The notes: generated by a model from the sequence alone, not told the origin. DNA of 64,000 nt from Thermoanaerobacterium aotearoense (GCF_009905255.1 NZ_CP047602.1:124001-188000); one strand, 5' to 3'; numbered from the stretch's first letter, positions 33,999 to 43,971 are shown. Translations and numbers: made by a program.

Positions 33999-34034
33999 TA
34001 CGGTTTTGAAATGTTGAAAGAAGGTGAAGAATTT

Positions 34035-34517
34035 TTGAAGGAGTACAACGAAAGAATAGATGTTTTAAAGACTTTAAAGTCAATAATGAATATGATTCAC
34101 CGTAACATGGAAAGCGAGTTTAAGGATCTTAAGATAACAGGACCTCAAGGCATGATCATTGGAATCCTTATGCACCATGGAGAGATGAAGATAAGCGATT
34201 TAAGCGATAAGATGGGGCTATCAAGCAGCACTGTCTCAGGCATAGTAGACAGGCTGGAGAAACAAGGCATGGTAAAGAGAATAAGAAGCAGCGATGACAG
34301 GAGGGTTGTCTATGTGAAGGTAGACGAGGATTTCAAAAAGAGGTCTAAAGAAAGCTTCAAGAATATTTACGAAAGATTTGAAACGATAATGAGCAAAGCG
34401 ACGGATGAGGAGATTGCTGACATTGTAAAGGGGCTTAACACCCTTAAGAAATTGATTGAATCAAGCAGTGGTCAAAGTAGTGATAATTTCAAGAAAGGTG
34501 GTTTTGATGGATGCTAA
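34035..34517 (+). CDS. MarR-family transcriptional regulator
   Basis: The ~160-aa protein has a winged helix-turn-helix (ITGPQGMIIGILMHHGEMKI, SDKMGLSSSTVSGIVDRLEK, wing RSSDDRRVVYVKV) flanked by dimerisation helices. MarR proteins usually repress efflux genes and release DNA on binding small molecules. I choose TTG 34035 because AAGGTGA is 7 nt upstream; an ATG at 34011 gives a longer form but has no SD, and anything earlier precedes the promoter. It overlaps the following ABC gene. Confidence 0.85.
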   Translation: MKEYNERIDVLKTLKSIMNMIHRNMESEFKDLKITGPQGMIIGILMHHGEMKISDLSDKMGLSSSTVSGIVDRLEKQGMVKRIRSSDDRRVVYVKVDEDFKKRSKESFKNIYERFETIMSKATDEEIADIVKGLNTLKKLIESSSGQSSDNFKKGGFDGC

Positions 34518-36736
34518 AATTACGGAAATATTTTAAGCCATACATCTTTATAACTATTGTTGCCATACTATTTATATTTGTTCAGGCAATGAGCGACTTG
34601 TCGCTTCCTGACTACATGTCAAATATAGTGAATCAAGGCATACAGCAGGGAGGCATTGTCAATGCTGTGCCGGATGCCGTAAGAAAAAGCACTATGGACA
34701 AACTGACATTGTTTATGAATGACAGCGATAAAAACAATGTGCTAAATGATTATGCTTTAGTTGACAAAAATAGCTCAGATTACGACAAGTACGTAAAGAC
34801 ATATCCTGATTTAAAGAAAGAGCCCATATACGTACTAAAGAACATAGATAAGACGGAGATAGACAAGATAAACCTTCCAATGGGCAAGGCGTTTTTGGCT
34901 GTATCAGGTGTTGAGAAGATGAAGTCAAGCGCAAAAGGCGGATTTATCACATTTAACAACATGAAGATACCGGCAAATGCCGATCTGTTTGCGCTATTTG
35001 CAAAGCTTCCTGAATCAGAGAGACAAAAGATAACTGATAGCATGAATGAGAAGTTTACTTCCCTTGGGGATAACATGGTTATACAGGCTGCTACTCAATC
35101 CTTAAAATCGGAGTACAAGGCATTAGGAGTGAATACTGACAAGATTCAGACAAACTACATTCTTTCGACAGGGCTTATAATGCTGCTGATTACTCTTTTA
35201 AGCGCTGCATGTTCTATAATGGTGGGATTTTTAGGTTCCAGAGTTGCCGCTGGTTTTTCAAGGGATATAAGGAAGAAGCTTTTTACAAGAGTTGAGAGCT
35301 TTTCAAATGAAGAATTCGACAAGTTTTCCACAGCGTCTTTGATAACAAGGACCACAAACGACATAACACAGATCCAGATGCTTATCGTCTTTATGATAAG
35401 GATGATATTCTACGCTCCTATGATAGGCATAGGCGGTGTCATAAGAGCCGTTGGCAAAAGCTCGTCCATGTCGTGGATAATAGCGTTGGCAGTCATAGTG
35501 CTTTTGGGTTTGGTTTCTACCGTATTTTCTATTGCACTGCCTAAATTCAAGTCTGTGCAGAAATTGGTAGATAGGCTAAACCTTGTGGCTCGCGAAAATC
35601 TGGCTGGCATGATGGTCATAAGGGCTTTCAACACTCAAGAATTTGAAGAAAACAGGTTTGACAAGGCGAATCGCGACATCACAAACACGATGCTTTTCAT
35701 AAACCGCGTAATGATTACCATGTTCCCAGTCATGATGCTTATAATGAACGGCATAACCCTTCTCATCGTATGGGTAGGTGCTCATGATATTGCCAATTCG
35801 TCAATGCAGGTTGGCGACATGATGGCGTTTATGCAGTATGCTATACAGATAATATTTGCTTTCCTCATGATGTCTATGATGTTTATAATGATACCGAGGG
35901 CATCTGTATCAGCATCCCGTATAGCTGAAGTGTTGGAGACAGAGCCTACTGTTGTAGATCCTAAGGAAAGCAAGAAGTTTGATGATACTCAAAAAGGCGT
36001 CGTTGAGTTTAGAAATGTTTCGTACAAGTACCATGGAGCAGAAGAATACGCCATATCAAATATATCTTTTAAAGCAGAGCCTGGGAAGACTACAGCTATA
36101 ATCGGTTCTACCGGTGCTGGAAAGTCTACTCTCATAAATTTGATACCGAGATTTTACGACGCTACAGAAGGGCAAGTTTTAGTAGACGGTGTAGATGTAA
36201 GGGATGTGAAGCAGCACGATTTAAGGGAAAAAATCGGCTACGTGCCTCAGAAGATTTCCCTTTTTAAAGGTACTGTCATGTCAAACATAAAATTTGGCAA
36301 TGAAAATGCTACAGATGAAGAAGTTAAAAGGGCTGCAGAAGTGGCTCAGGCGGCAGAGTTTATAGAAAAGCTTCCAAATGGCTATGACAGCGAAATATCG
36401 CAGGACGCTACAAATATTTCGGGTGGGCAGAAGCAGAGGCTATCTATCGCAAGAGCACTTGTCAAAAAACCTGAGATATATATATTTGACGACAGCTTTT
36501 CAGCGCTTGATTTCAAGACAGATAGAGCTTTGAGAAAGGCTTTAAAGGAGTACACAGGAAATAGCACTGTCATAATAGTTGCACAGCGCATATCCACTAT
36601 AATGAATGCAGATCAGATCATAGTTTTAGATGATGGCAAAATAGCTGGAATAGGCACCCACGAGGAGCTTATGAAAACTTGCGAGACGTACAGAGAGATC
36701 GCTTATTCGCAGCTTTCAAAGGAGGAATTGGCATAA
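34511..36736 (+). CDS. ABC exporter subunit with degenerate ATPase site
   Basis: The 741-aa half-transporter has an unusual ~125-residue extracytoplasmic insert between helix 1 and helix 2 (about 35-205; DSDKNNVLNDYALVDKNSSD...). Five more helices and a C-terminal nucleotide-binding domain follow: Walker A GSTGAGKST near 540, Q-loop YVPQK, signature NISGGQKQR, Walker B IYIFDDSFSALD. The catalytic Glu after Walker B is Asp (DD instead of DE), the mark of the non-canonical partner in heterodimeric exporters. It starts inside marR and its stop overlaps the next subunit (TAATG). Confidence 0.92.
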   Translation: MLKLRKYFKPYIFITIVAILFIFVQAMSDLSLPDYMSNIVNQGIQQGGIVNAVPDAVRKSTMDKLTLFMNDSDKNNVLNDYALVDKNSSDYDKYVKTYPDLKKEPIYVLKNIDKTEIDKINLPMGKAFLAVSGVEKMKSSAKGGFITFNNMKIPANADLFALFAKLPESERQKITDSMNEKFTSLGDNMVIQAATQSLKSEYKALGVNTDKIQTNYILSTGLIMLLITLLSAACSIMVGFLGSRVAAGFSRDIRKKLFTRVESFSNEEFDKFSTASLITRTTNDITQIQMLIVFMIRMIFYAPMIGIGGVIRAVGKSSSMSWIIALAVIVLLGLVSTVFSIALPKFKSVQKLVDRLNLVARENLAGMMVIRAFNTQEFEENRFDKANRDITNTMLFINRVMITMFPVMMLIMNGITLLIVWVGAHDIANSSMQVGDMMAFMQYAIQIIFAFLMMSMMFIMIPRASVSASRIAEVLETEPTVVDPKESKKFDDTQKGVVEFRNVSYKYHGAEEYAISNISFKAEPGKTTAIIGSTGAGKSTLINLIPRFYDATEGQVLVDGVDVRDVKQHDLREKIGYVPQKISLFKGTVMSNIKFGNENATDEEVKRAAEVAQAAEFIEKLPNGYDSEISQDATNISGGQKQRLSIARALVKKPEIYIFDDSFSALDFKTDRALRKALKEYTGNSTVIIVAQRISTIMNADQIIVLDDGKIAGIGTHEELMKTCETYREIAYSQLSKEELA

Positions 36737-38607
36737 TGGATGGAAGAAACGCAAATACTCCAAGGCGGCCTGTCATGAGAAGACATGGCCCTATGGGCGG
36801 CCACGGTCCTATGGTGGGCGGTGAGAAAGCCAACGATTTTAAAGGTACAATGAAGAAATTGATGAAGTATCTTGGCGAATACAAGCTTTCCATATTTCTG
36901 GTCGTTCTCTTTGCGGCAGGAAGTGCAGCACTGTCTATAGCTGGACCTAAGATACTCAGCAAGGCTATAACGAAGCTTTACGAAGGTGTCATGGCAAAGA
37001 TAGCAGGTACAGGCAATATTGACTTTGACTACATCGGCAGGATAATCCTCTTGCTTATAGGGCTGTACCTTTTAAGCTCAGGTTTGGGCTATATACAAGG
37101 CTGGATAATGACAAATGTAGCCATGAAGGTTACGTACAAATTTAGGCGTGACATAATGGAGAAGATAAACCGTATGCCGCTTAAATACTTTGACGGCACA
37201 AATCACGGTGAGATATTATCTCGTATTACAAATGATGTTGATACAATAAGCCAGACATTAAACCAGAGCATAACGCAGATCATCACGTCTGTCACATCGG
37301 TAATCGGTGCTTTAATAATGATGCTTACCATAAGCGTAGAGATGACAGGTGTCACATTTTTGATGATACCTGTATCTATGGGCATCATCGCCCTTATCGT
37401 CCGCTTCTCGCAAAAGTACTTTAGAGAACAGCAGGACTACCTTGGCCACGTGAATGGTCACGTGGAGGAAATGTACGGCGGCCATGTTGTCATGAAGGCA
37501 TTTAACTATGAAGAAAGAAGCGTAAAGAAATTTGATGAGTACAACAATGAGCTTTACAATGTGGCATGGAAATCTCAGTTTTTGACAGGTCTTATGATGC
37601 CTATTATGAACTCTGTAAGCAACTTAGGGTATGTAGGTGTCGTGGTATTGGGAAGTTACCTTGTAATAAATGGCACTATACAAGTAGGCGATATACAGGC
37701 TTTCATTCAGTACGTAAGGTCATTTACTCAGCCTTTGGCGCAGATAGCGAATATATCCAATATACTTCAACAGACGGCTGCATGTGCCGAAAGGGTGTTT
37801 GAATTCTTAGACGAGGAAGAAGAAGTGCCTGAAACAGAGCATCCTGTGAAACTTGAAAATGTGGAAGGCCATGTGCAGTTTGACCATGTGCACTTTGGAT
37901 ATAGACCTGACAAGATAATAATAAATGACTTCTCAGCCGATATTAAGCCGGGTCAAAAAGTAGCCATAGTGGGACCAACAGGTGCTGGCAAGACTACGAT
38001 GGTAAAACTCTTGATGAGGTTTTACGATGTAAATGCAGGAAGGATATTGATAGATGGATATGACATAAGGGAATTTACCAGAAGCGATTTAAGGTCATTG
38101 TTTGGCATGGTGCTGCAGGATACTTGGCTTTACAATGGCACCATAATGGACAATATAAGGTATGGAAAACTTGATGCTACAGATGAGGAAGTCATAAAAG
38201 CCGCAAAGGCGGCACACGTAGATCACTTCGTCCACACGCTGCCAGACGGATACAACATGGTTTTAAACGAAGAAGCATCCAATGTATCGCAAGGACAGAA
38301 ACAGCTTATAACTATAGCAAGAGCCATACTTAAAGATCCTAAGATACTGATACTGGACGAAGCCACCAGCTCCGTCGATACTCGTACAGAAATACTAATA
38401 CAGAAGGCTATGGATAACCTTATGAAAAACCGCACAAGTTTCATCATCGCCCACAGGCTTTCTACAATTAGAGATGCGGATCTCATACTTGTCATGGATC
38501 ACGGTGACATTGTAGAGCAAGGCACCCACAAAGAGCTTCTTGCCAAAGGCGGATTTTACGCTAAGCTTTACAACAGCCAGTTTGAAGACCAAGAAGTTGC
38601 AAGCTAA
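36736..38607 (+). CDS. ABC exporter subunit with canonical ATPase site
   Basis: The 623-aa half-transporter pairs with the upstream subunit. It has a Gly/His/Met-rich cytosolic N-terminus (MRRHGPMGGHGPMVGG, about 13-28), six helices, then an ATPase domain: Walker A GPTGAGKTT, signature NVSQGQKQL, Walker B ILILDEATSSVD with catalytic Glu, and switch FIIAHRLST. Multidrug export is the likely role given the MarR gene, but the substrate is unknown. The ATG at 36736 shares a base with the preceding stop. Confidence 0.93.
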   Translation: MDGRNANTPRRPVMRRHGPMGGHGPMVGGEKANDFKGTMKKLMKYLGEYKLSIFLVVLFAAGSAALSIAGPKILSKAITKLYEGVMAKIAGTGNIDFDYIGRIILLLIGLYLLSSGLGYIQGWIMTNVAMKVTYKFRRDIMEKINRMPLKYFDGTNHGEILSRITNDVDTISQTLNQSITQIITSVTSVIGALIMMLTISVEMTGVTFLMIPVSMGIIALIVRFSQKYFREQQDYLGHVNGHVEEMYGGHVVMKAFNYEERSVKKFDEYNNELYNVAWKSQFLTGLMMPIMNSVSNLGYVGVVVLGSYLVINGTIQVGDIQAFIQYVRSFTQPLAQIANISNILQQTAACAERVFEFLDEEEEVPETEHPVKLENVEGHVQFDHVHFGYRPDKIIINDFSADIKPGQKVAIVGPTGAGKTTMVKLLMRFYDVNAGRILIDGYDIREFTRSDLRSLFGMVLQDTWLYNGTIMDNIRYGKLDATDEEVIKAAKAAHVDHFVHTLPDGYNMVLNEEASNVSQGQKQLITIARAILKDPKILILDEATSSVDTRTEILIQKAMDNLMKNRTSFIIAHRLSTIRDADLILVMDHGDIVEQGTHKELLAKGGFYAKLYNSQFEDQEVAS

Positions 38608-38608
38608 A

Positions 38609-38642
38609 AAAAGGAACTTCCTAAATGGAAGTTCCTTTTTTA
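38609..38642. terminator. Bidirectional terminator between the ABC operon and korB
   Basis: AAAAAAAGGAACTTCC and GGAAGTTCCTTTTTTT pair around TAAAT, serving convergent transcripts. Confidence 0.9.
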
Positions 38643-38643
38643 G

Positions 38644-39492
38644 TTATCTAAAATCGTCTAAGTATTTTTCTGCCATCATCGGGTCCAATTTAGCGTCTAC
38701 CAATGGCGGGCCATCCTTCAAAAAGCTTACATTATCTATATACGTAGGCTTTTCCACCTTGTATATTATACCTATCGGTATCCTGTCGCCCCATTCATCA
38801 GCCACTTTGAAGGCATTGTCTAAGTCGGTGTAGTCATAGTCGTCTGGGAGCTCATACACCCTGTCATTGTACCATTTAAATGTATTTACCTTGTTAAATG
38901 TGACACATGGCTGGAATATGTCTAAAAGGGCGTAGCCGTCGTACATTATGGCTTCTTTCATCATCTTCTTAAGATGCTCATGATTTCCAGAAAAGCTTCT
39001 TGCTACAAATCCAGCTCCCATTGTGAGGGCAAGCTTTATTGGCTTTACAGGATCTAAGATTACGCCATCAAACTGCAAACTTGTCTTTTGACCTTTTGCC
39101 GTCGTAGGAGATGCCTGGCCTTTTGTCAAGCCGTATATCTGGTTGTCATGGACAAAGTGGGCAATGTTAGCATTTCTCCTTATTGCGTGTATAAAGTGGT
39201 TTCCGCCTTCACCGTACGTATCGCCATCTCCAGAGTCTATAATCACTTTAAGGTCTTTATTGGCTATATTTATGGCTGTTGCAGGAGGCAAAGCCCTTCC
39301 GTGAAGTCCGTTAAATCCATTTACGTTTATATAGTGAGGCATCTTTGCAGCTTGCCCTATTCCCGATGCTATCACAACTTGATGTGGCTTCAGGCCAAGC
39401 TCAGTAAGGGCATCCTTTAAAGCGTTAAGTATGCCGAAGTTTCCACATCCAGGGCACCACGCCGTTTCATAAGTTTCAAATGCGGTGTTCAT
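38644..39492 (-). CDS. korB: 2-oxoacid:ferredoxin oxidoreductase, beta subunit
   Basis: The 282-aa subunit binds thiamine diphosphate and an Fe-S cluster. Features are ETAWCPGCGNFGIL (cluster/TPP region), GRALPPATAINIAN, the TPP motif IIDSGDGDTYGEGGNHFIHA and NQIYGLTKGQASPTT. With the gamma-alpha chain encoded just upstream it oxidises a 2-oxoacid with CoA and reduces ferredoxin. The two-subunit (fused gamma-alpha plus beta) form is commonly called KorAB, but pyruvate or branched-chain substrates cannot be excluded. Confidence 0.9.
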   Translation of the reverse strand: MNTAFETYETAWCPGCGNFGILNALKDALTELGLKPHQVVIASGIGQAAKMPHYINVNGFNGLHGRALPPATAINIANKDLKVIIDSGDGDTYGEGGNHFIHAIRRNANIAHFVHDNQIYGLTKGQASPTTAKGQKTSLQFDGVILDPVKPIKLALTMGAGFVARSFSGNHEHLKKMMKEAIMYDGYALLDIFQPCVTFNKVNTFKWYNDRVYELPDDYDYTDLDNAFKVADEWGDRIPIGIIYKVEKPTYIDNVSFLKDGPPLVDAKLDPMMAEKYLDDFR

Positions 39493-39512
39493 AAAATCAT
39501 CCCTTTCTCAAT

Positions 39513-41201
39513 TTAATACAAGCTTGACGCTTTTGTCATTTCTCTTACTCTTTCGTAGATGTACCTTGAGCTCATCATGCGGCCGTCGTATTTAAGTATG
39601 TGCTCATCTGCCTTTATAAGGGCGTTTTCTCTCATAAGGCTGTCAAGCTGGGCTGTGGCATTTTGCTCAACATCTATTATCATCTTTGCAAATTTTCCGT
39701 ATTTTTTTATAAGCTTTGTAGGAAATGGCCATATATCGCCGAATGACAATGCTCCTATTGACATTCCGTCCTTTAAAAGCATGTCTACAGCTTCTTTTAC
39801 AGGGCCGTACGTTGAGCCCCAGCAGGTTATAAGGATATCCGGATTTTCAGCGCCAATGAATAGAGGCTCTTGAATTTCTTCCTTTAACAGCTTAAATTTT
39901 TTCATCCTCTTATTTACCATCTTTACCCTTACATCCTGCGACTCTGTGATATGGCCGAATTCATCGTGCTCATCGCTATCTATAAGGACTGTAGCGCCCT
40001 CTACTTTGCCTGGTATTATCCTTGGCGATATGCCGCTTTCCGTCAGTTTATACCGCTTATACACGCCATTTTCCAATGCTTCATGGCCTGATATATGTCT
40101 TTCTATTGTCACCTTAGTGAAATCAAAAGGTTTTACAGTCACACCAGAGTCTGCCAGATATTGGTCGCTTACAAGTATGACAGGTATCTGGTACTTGTCT
40201 GCTATGTTAAATGCCCTTGCAGTCTGATAAAAGGCATCTTCAGGGCTTCTTAAAGATATCACCATCTTTGGAAACTCCCCATGGCCTGAATGAATTATGA
40301 ACCTTAAATCCCCTTGCTCCGTCCTTGTCGGGAAACCTGTGGCAGGGCCCGGCCTTTGAACCTCTGTTATGACGATAGGAATTTCTGTTATTCCTGCTAA
40401 GCTTATGCCTTCCACCATCAGTGCAAATCCTCCACCTGAGCTTCCTGTCATGGCTCTTACTCCTGCGTAGGATGCTCCCAACGCCATGTTTATGGCGGAT
40501 ATCTCATCTTCTACTTGCTCGACCACTATTCCCGCATCATGAGATTTTTTGGCGATGTAGGTCATGACGCTCGTGGATGGCGTCATAGGATAGCCTGAGT
40601 AAAATTTTACTCCTGCAGCTATAGCTCCCAATGCGATAGCTTCATTGCCGCTTATGTAGATGTTGTCATCCTTTTTTCCAAGTGGCACGTTGAAAATCTG
40701 CTTTGCCATGTTGTAGCCAGTGTCGATAGCCTTTATATTCGCATTAAGCACATCGCCTTTGAATTCATCATCTAATACTGTGTGAGATACATCCAATGGA
40801 ATGCCAAACAGTTTAAGCAGCACGCCTACGGCAGCAGTTCCTGCAACGCGGGGATTTCCGCACTCTTTTGCAACTGCTTTAAAATCAAATGAAAGGTATG
40901 CGCTGTCATCTGAAATAGATTTGTCTAAAATGAGTTTTCCGGAAGTTTTCAAACTTTTAGCGTGCAAATTTACAGTGTCTTCATCGAGAGCGATTATGGC
41001 ATTGAATTTCTCATCATGTGAATAAATCGGTTTGTCGCCGAATCTGACTTGAATGAAATTGTGACCGCCTCTTACACGCGACATATAATCTTTCGTGGAA
41101 AATACGTATAAGCCGCATCTTTTCAAGGTTTTTTCGATTATGTACGACAAGGTGTCTATACCCTGACCTGCGGCACCTCCGATTAATACGTTGTAGTCCA
41201 T
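39513..41201 (-). CDS. korA: 2-oxoacid:ferredoxin oxidoreductase, fused gamma-alpha subunit
   Basis: The 562-aa chain fuses a gamma domain (about 1-185; IGGAAGQGIDTLSYIIEKTL, YMSRVRGGHNF) with an alpha pyrimidine-binding domain (about 190-562; AIALGAIAAGVKFYSGYPMTPST, VEQVEDEISAINMALGASYA, TGSSGGGFALM). Alpha residues YPMTPST contact the 2-oxoacid. GGGGG precedes the ATG. The beta gene follows after 20 bp, so both are co-transcribed leftward. The upstream region contains DnaA boxes. Confidence 0.92.
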   Translation of the reverse strand: MDYNVLIGGAAGQGIDTLSYIIEKTLKRCGLYVFSTKDYMSRVRGGHNFIQVRFGDKPIYSHDEKFNAIIALDEDTVNLHAKSLKTSGKLILDKSISDDSAYLSFDFKAVAKECGNPRVAGTAAVGVLLKLFGIPLDVSHTVLDDEFKGDVLNANIKAIDTGYNMAKQIFNVPLGKKDDNIYISGNEAIALGAIAAGVKFYSGYPMTPSTSVMTYIAKKSHDAGIVVEQVEDEISAINMALGASYAGVRAMTGSSGGGFALMVEGISLAGITEIPIVITEVQRPGPATGFPTRTEQGDLRFIIHSGHGEFPKMVISLRSPEDAFYQTARAFNIADKYQIPVILVSDQYLADSGVTVKPFDFTKVTIERHISGHEALENGVYKRYKLTESGISPRIIPGKVEGATVLIDSDEHDEFGHITESQDVRVKMVNKRMKKFKLLKEEIQEPLFIGAENPDILITCWGSTYGPVKEAVDMLLKDGMSIGALSFGDIWPFPTKLIKKYGKFAKMIIDVEQNATAQLDSLMRENALIKADEHILKYDGRMMSSRYIYERVREMTKASSLY

Positions 41202-41349
41202 ACATTAGTCCCCCTTATTTACAATATCTTGTAATTCAATTATACCACTACCGATAATCATTATCAATAAAAATGGAATATTATCTTTAAATAAATACAT
41301 TTTACAGATGAAAATGGCTAAGACAATTCGCCTGTGACTATTCTATGAG

Positions 41350-41482
41350 TTATCCACATGTAAATGTGCATATGTGGATAAGTCCTGTGTTAAAAAGTAT
41401 CATTTAAAATGTACTATTTTTAGACAAAAAACGACTATAAAGGTCATTTAAAAAAAGTTGCTCACATTTTATATGTTGATAA
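41350..41482. promoter_or_regulatory. DnaA-box cluster in an AT-rich intergenic region
   Basis: Two perfect DnaA boxes face each other: TTATCCACA (41350-41358) and TGTGGATAA (41373-41381). A third, imperfect box (TGTTGATAA) lies at 41474-41482. The region between korA and the MBL gene (41202-41594) is AT-rich and has no gene. It could be a DnaA-titration or regulatory site, or part of a replication origin. Confidence 0.6.
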
Positions 41483-41594
41483 GTCTTGAAAACAGACTTT
41501 CTGCAAATTGCCATAGAAAAAGGATTTTGATTGTTATATAATATTAGAGGACTTATGAAATTTGGAAGGGGGTAGCCCCGCTTTTGGGTATTTT

Positions 41595-42374
41595 ATGAGG
41601 TTTTGTTCACTTAGATCTGGAAGCAGCGGAAATGCTGCATATATAGGATATAAAGATGTACATATACTTGTGGATGCAGGTTTAAGCGGCAGCACAATAG
41701 AAAAAAGCCTTCTAAACATAGATGTAGATCCGCATGATATCTCAGCGATTTTGATAACGCATGAGCACAACGACCACATAAAAGGCGCAGGCATATTGTC
41801 CAGAAGGTACGACATTCCCATATATGCCAATGAGGCAACATGGGTTTCTATGGAAGGCCTCATAGGGGAAATTGAGCCACACAACAAGCGATTTTTCAAG
41901 ACAGGTGAAGACTTCACATTGGGCGATGTAAAAATACGGCCATTTAAGAAATCTCACGATGCGTCAGAGCCTGTAGGTTTCTCGTTTTTTTGCGGTCAGA
42001 ATAAAGCCACCATCGCTACAGATTTAGGCTATATAAGTAGAGGTGTTGCTGCGAACATAATGGATTCCGACGTAGTGCTGTTAGAATCCAACCACGACGT
42101 GGACATGCTGATAAACGGCACGTACCCATGGCCTTTAAAGAAAAGGATACTTTCGCCCCATGGACATCTTTCCAATAAAGATGCGGCAGAGGCCATAAAG
42201 AAGTTTATAAAGCTTAAAGCGGTAGGCAAAATCTACTTAGGACACCTAAGCCAAAACAACAACAAACCAGAGATAGCGTACAAGACGGTTGTAGACGCGC
42301 TTAGAGAAGAAGGAATAGACTACGAGATAAATATGGCTTTGCGGTATGAAGAAAGCGACATTGTGGAAATATAA
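41595..42374 (+). CDS. MBL-fold metallohydrolase, WalJ/YycJ type
   Basis: The 259-aa protein opens MRFCSLRSGSSGNAAYIGYK, the hallmark of the YycJ/WalJ exonuclease-like MBL group. Metal ligands are in ITHEHNDHIKG, SHDASEP, ATDLGYI and LLESNHD, with a late HGHLSNKDA. WalJ proteins are cytoplasmic and linked to DNA metabolism and cell-wall signalling. The ATG at 41595 agrees with the family N-terminus, but the obvious SD (GGAAGGGGG, 41564-41572) lies about 22 bp upstream, so the start is uncertain; TTG 41562 is the alternative. The usual walRK neighbours are absent. Confidence 0.85.
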   Translation: MRFCSLRSGSSGNAAYIGYKDVHILVDAGLSGSTIEKSLLNIDVDPHDISAILITHEHNDHIKGAGILSRRYDIPIYANEATWVSMEGLIGEIEPHNKRFFKTGEDFTLGDVKIRPFKKSHDASEPVGFSFFCGQNKATIATDLGYISRGVAANIMDSDVVLLESNHDVDMLINGTYPWPLKKRILSPHGHLSNKDAAEAIKKFIKLKAVGKIYLGHLSQNNNKPEIAYKTVVDALREEGIDYEINMALRYEESDIVEI

Positions 42375-42381
42375 CAGGGCC

Positions 42382-43305
42382 TTATGGCCCTGTTCCTATT
42401 GACTCTATCTTCCAAGGTGAGTCTTTTGTGGACTTTGATACTATGAAGAAGAATGTATTTCTTCCGCTTCTTATAGAAACATTGTCTTCACTTTTTAACG
42501 CAATGTTTACTGTCACTTTATACTCTTTGCTTTCATAGATGTTTCTATTCTTTACAGGCACGTAGCTTGTGTTTTCATCTATACTTAATACAGTTGCAGA
42601 TTTTGTATTTAGCTCCATGCTGTTTGACTCAAAATCTGTATTGTAAAGGATGCCTGCAGGCCTATTGACGTAAAGCATATCGTGCAGCACATCTATAGAT
42701 AAAGTTGAATATATTAAGCCTTTGTCGCCTTTGTTTATCCCATTGAAATAAGCGTATATTAGCTCTTCAGGTGTAAGCTTGTCTACCGCTGGTGATGATA
42801 ACTCTTTCAAGAAACCATGGGATGCGACCCAGTCTATCCATGGTCTTTCTGTAAGCGTCTCAATGTAATTTTTCTTAAGCGAAAGAGGCGTTGACGCGTT
42901 GAATTCAAGCCATGCACCTATTATATTTTCACCGTCCCTTAAAATGACAGCATTGACAGGGTATGTGTACTTGCTGCTTTCACCCTGCCCAGGAAGCTTT
43001 TCATTCAACCTGTAAATCACAGCTTTTACTGTCTTGCCTTTGTACTTTTCTATATTATACCCGATGTCTCTCGACAAGAAATTCACTTCAGTCCAATAAA
43101 GTCCAATAGGCATAGATGTGCTTTGGATCTTCCAATCCGATGGTATCGTCACATCAAAGTAAGGAGACTCTTTCTCAGGGCTAAAGCCGTATTTAAGCAA
43201 AAACTTCATATCATCATTATAAACATTAAATTGGCCGCCAGAACAAGCAGTCAAAAATATCGTCAAGGCAATACACACAAAAATCAAAAATTTTTTCAAC
43301 TTCAT
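42382..43305 (-). CDS. Putative lipoprotein, DUF4829/4830-like
   Basis: The 307-aa protein has a lipoprotein signal: MKLKKFLIFVCIALTIFLTAC-SGG, lipidated Cys near residue 21. It is therefore expected on the outer face of the membrane. The C-terminal half (LTPEELIYAYFNGINKGDKG..., IYESKEYKVTVNIALKSED) resembles the DUF4829-type domain of clostridial lipoproteins with an NTF2-like fold. Function unknown. AAAGGGGAG lies very close to the ATG; a TTG two codons later would have better spacing. Convergent with the MBL gene. Confidence 0.7.
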   Translation of the reverse strand: MKLKKFLIFVCIALTIFLTACSGGQFNVYNDDMKFLLKYGFSPEKESPYFDVTIPSDWKIQSTSMPIGLYWTEVNFLSRDIGYNIEKYKGKTVKAVIYRLNEKLPGQGESSKYTYPVNAVILRDGENIIGAWLEFNASTPLSLKKNYIETLTERPWIDWVASHGFLKELSSPAVDKLTPEELIYAYFNGINKGDKGLIYSTLSIDVLHDMLYVNRPAGILYNTDFESNSMELNTKSATVLSIDENTSYVPVKNRNIYESKEYKVTVNIALKSEDNVSIRSGRNTFFFIVSKSTKDSPWKIESIGTGP

Positions 43306-43500
43306 CTCCCCTTTAAAACATTTACTTATATTATATAACAAAATAAATGCTAATTCGTTACAAAATTATAAATTTTTTAAGGCACATTTATGTCCAAAAG
43401 TTAATTTGCACTTGATTTTTTTAAAAAGCTGTGATAAAATGTTCACAATATACGGATATATGTGCACCATATAGATACATAATTGAAAGGGGGCGGAACC

Positions 43501-43941
43501 TTGCAGGAAGAAAGCAAATTTTACATCATAAGGGAAGAAGTGCTGTCTGAAGCACTGAAAAAGACCATCTTGGCGAAAGAGCTTTTGGAGACAGGTCAGG
43601 CTAAGACCATAAACGAGGCAGTGAAAAAAGCTGGCTTATCCAGAAGTGCATTTTATAAGTACAAAAACTATATTTTCCCTTATTCCAAATTTTCTAAAGG
43701 GAAGATAGTGACGCTGTCCCTTTTGTTGGAGCACATGCCTGGGATACTGTCGTCAATATTGGATGTAATCGCCATGATGAAGGGCAATGTCATAACTATA
43801 AACCAAAGTATGCCGTCCCTTGGCGTTGCAAGTGTCTCTATATCCATAGATACTCAGTACATGGTAAAAGGCATCGAGGAGCTCATAGAGAAAATAGAAG
43901 AAGAGCACGGTGTCAGAAAAGTAGAGATTCTTGGTGAATAA
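43501..43941 (+). CDS. pheB: ACT-domain protein (UPF0735/PheB family)
   Basis: The 146-aa protein has an N-terminal helix-turn-helix-like part ([22 protein letters not shown], about 33-54) and a C-terminal ACT domain ([21 protein letters not shown] to VRKVEILGE). PheB-type proteins precede hom and thr genes in many Firmicutes and probably sense amino acids. It starts at TTG 43501 after AAAGGGGGCGG and leads a four-gene operon with hom, thrC and thrB. Confidence 0.85.
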   Translation: MQEESKFYIIREEVLSEALKKTILAKELLETGQAKTINEAVKKAGLSRSAFYKYKNYIFPYSKFSKGKIVTLSLLLEHMPGILSSILDVIAMMKGNVITINQSMPSLGVASVSISIDTQYMVKGIEELIEKIEEEHGVRKVEILGE

Positions 43942-43971
43942 AATATTATTTTAGAGAGGAAGGAATTTGCT

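Noticed and set aside
41350..41482. Calling this the chromosomal oriC
   Set aside because: dnaA, dnaN, gyrB, rpmH and a dense DnaA-box array are missing; the two perfect boxes alone are not enough.
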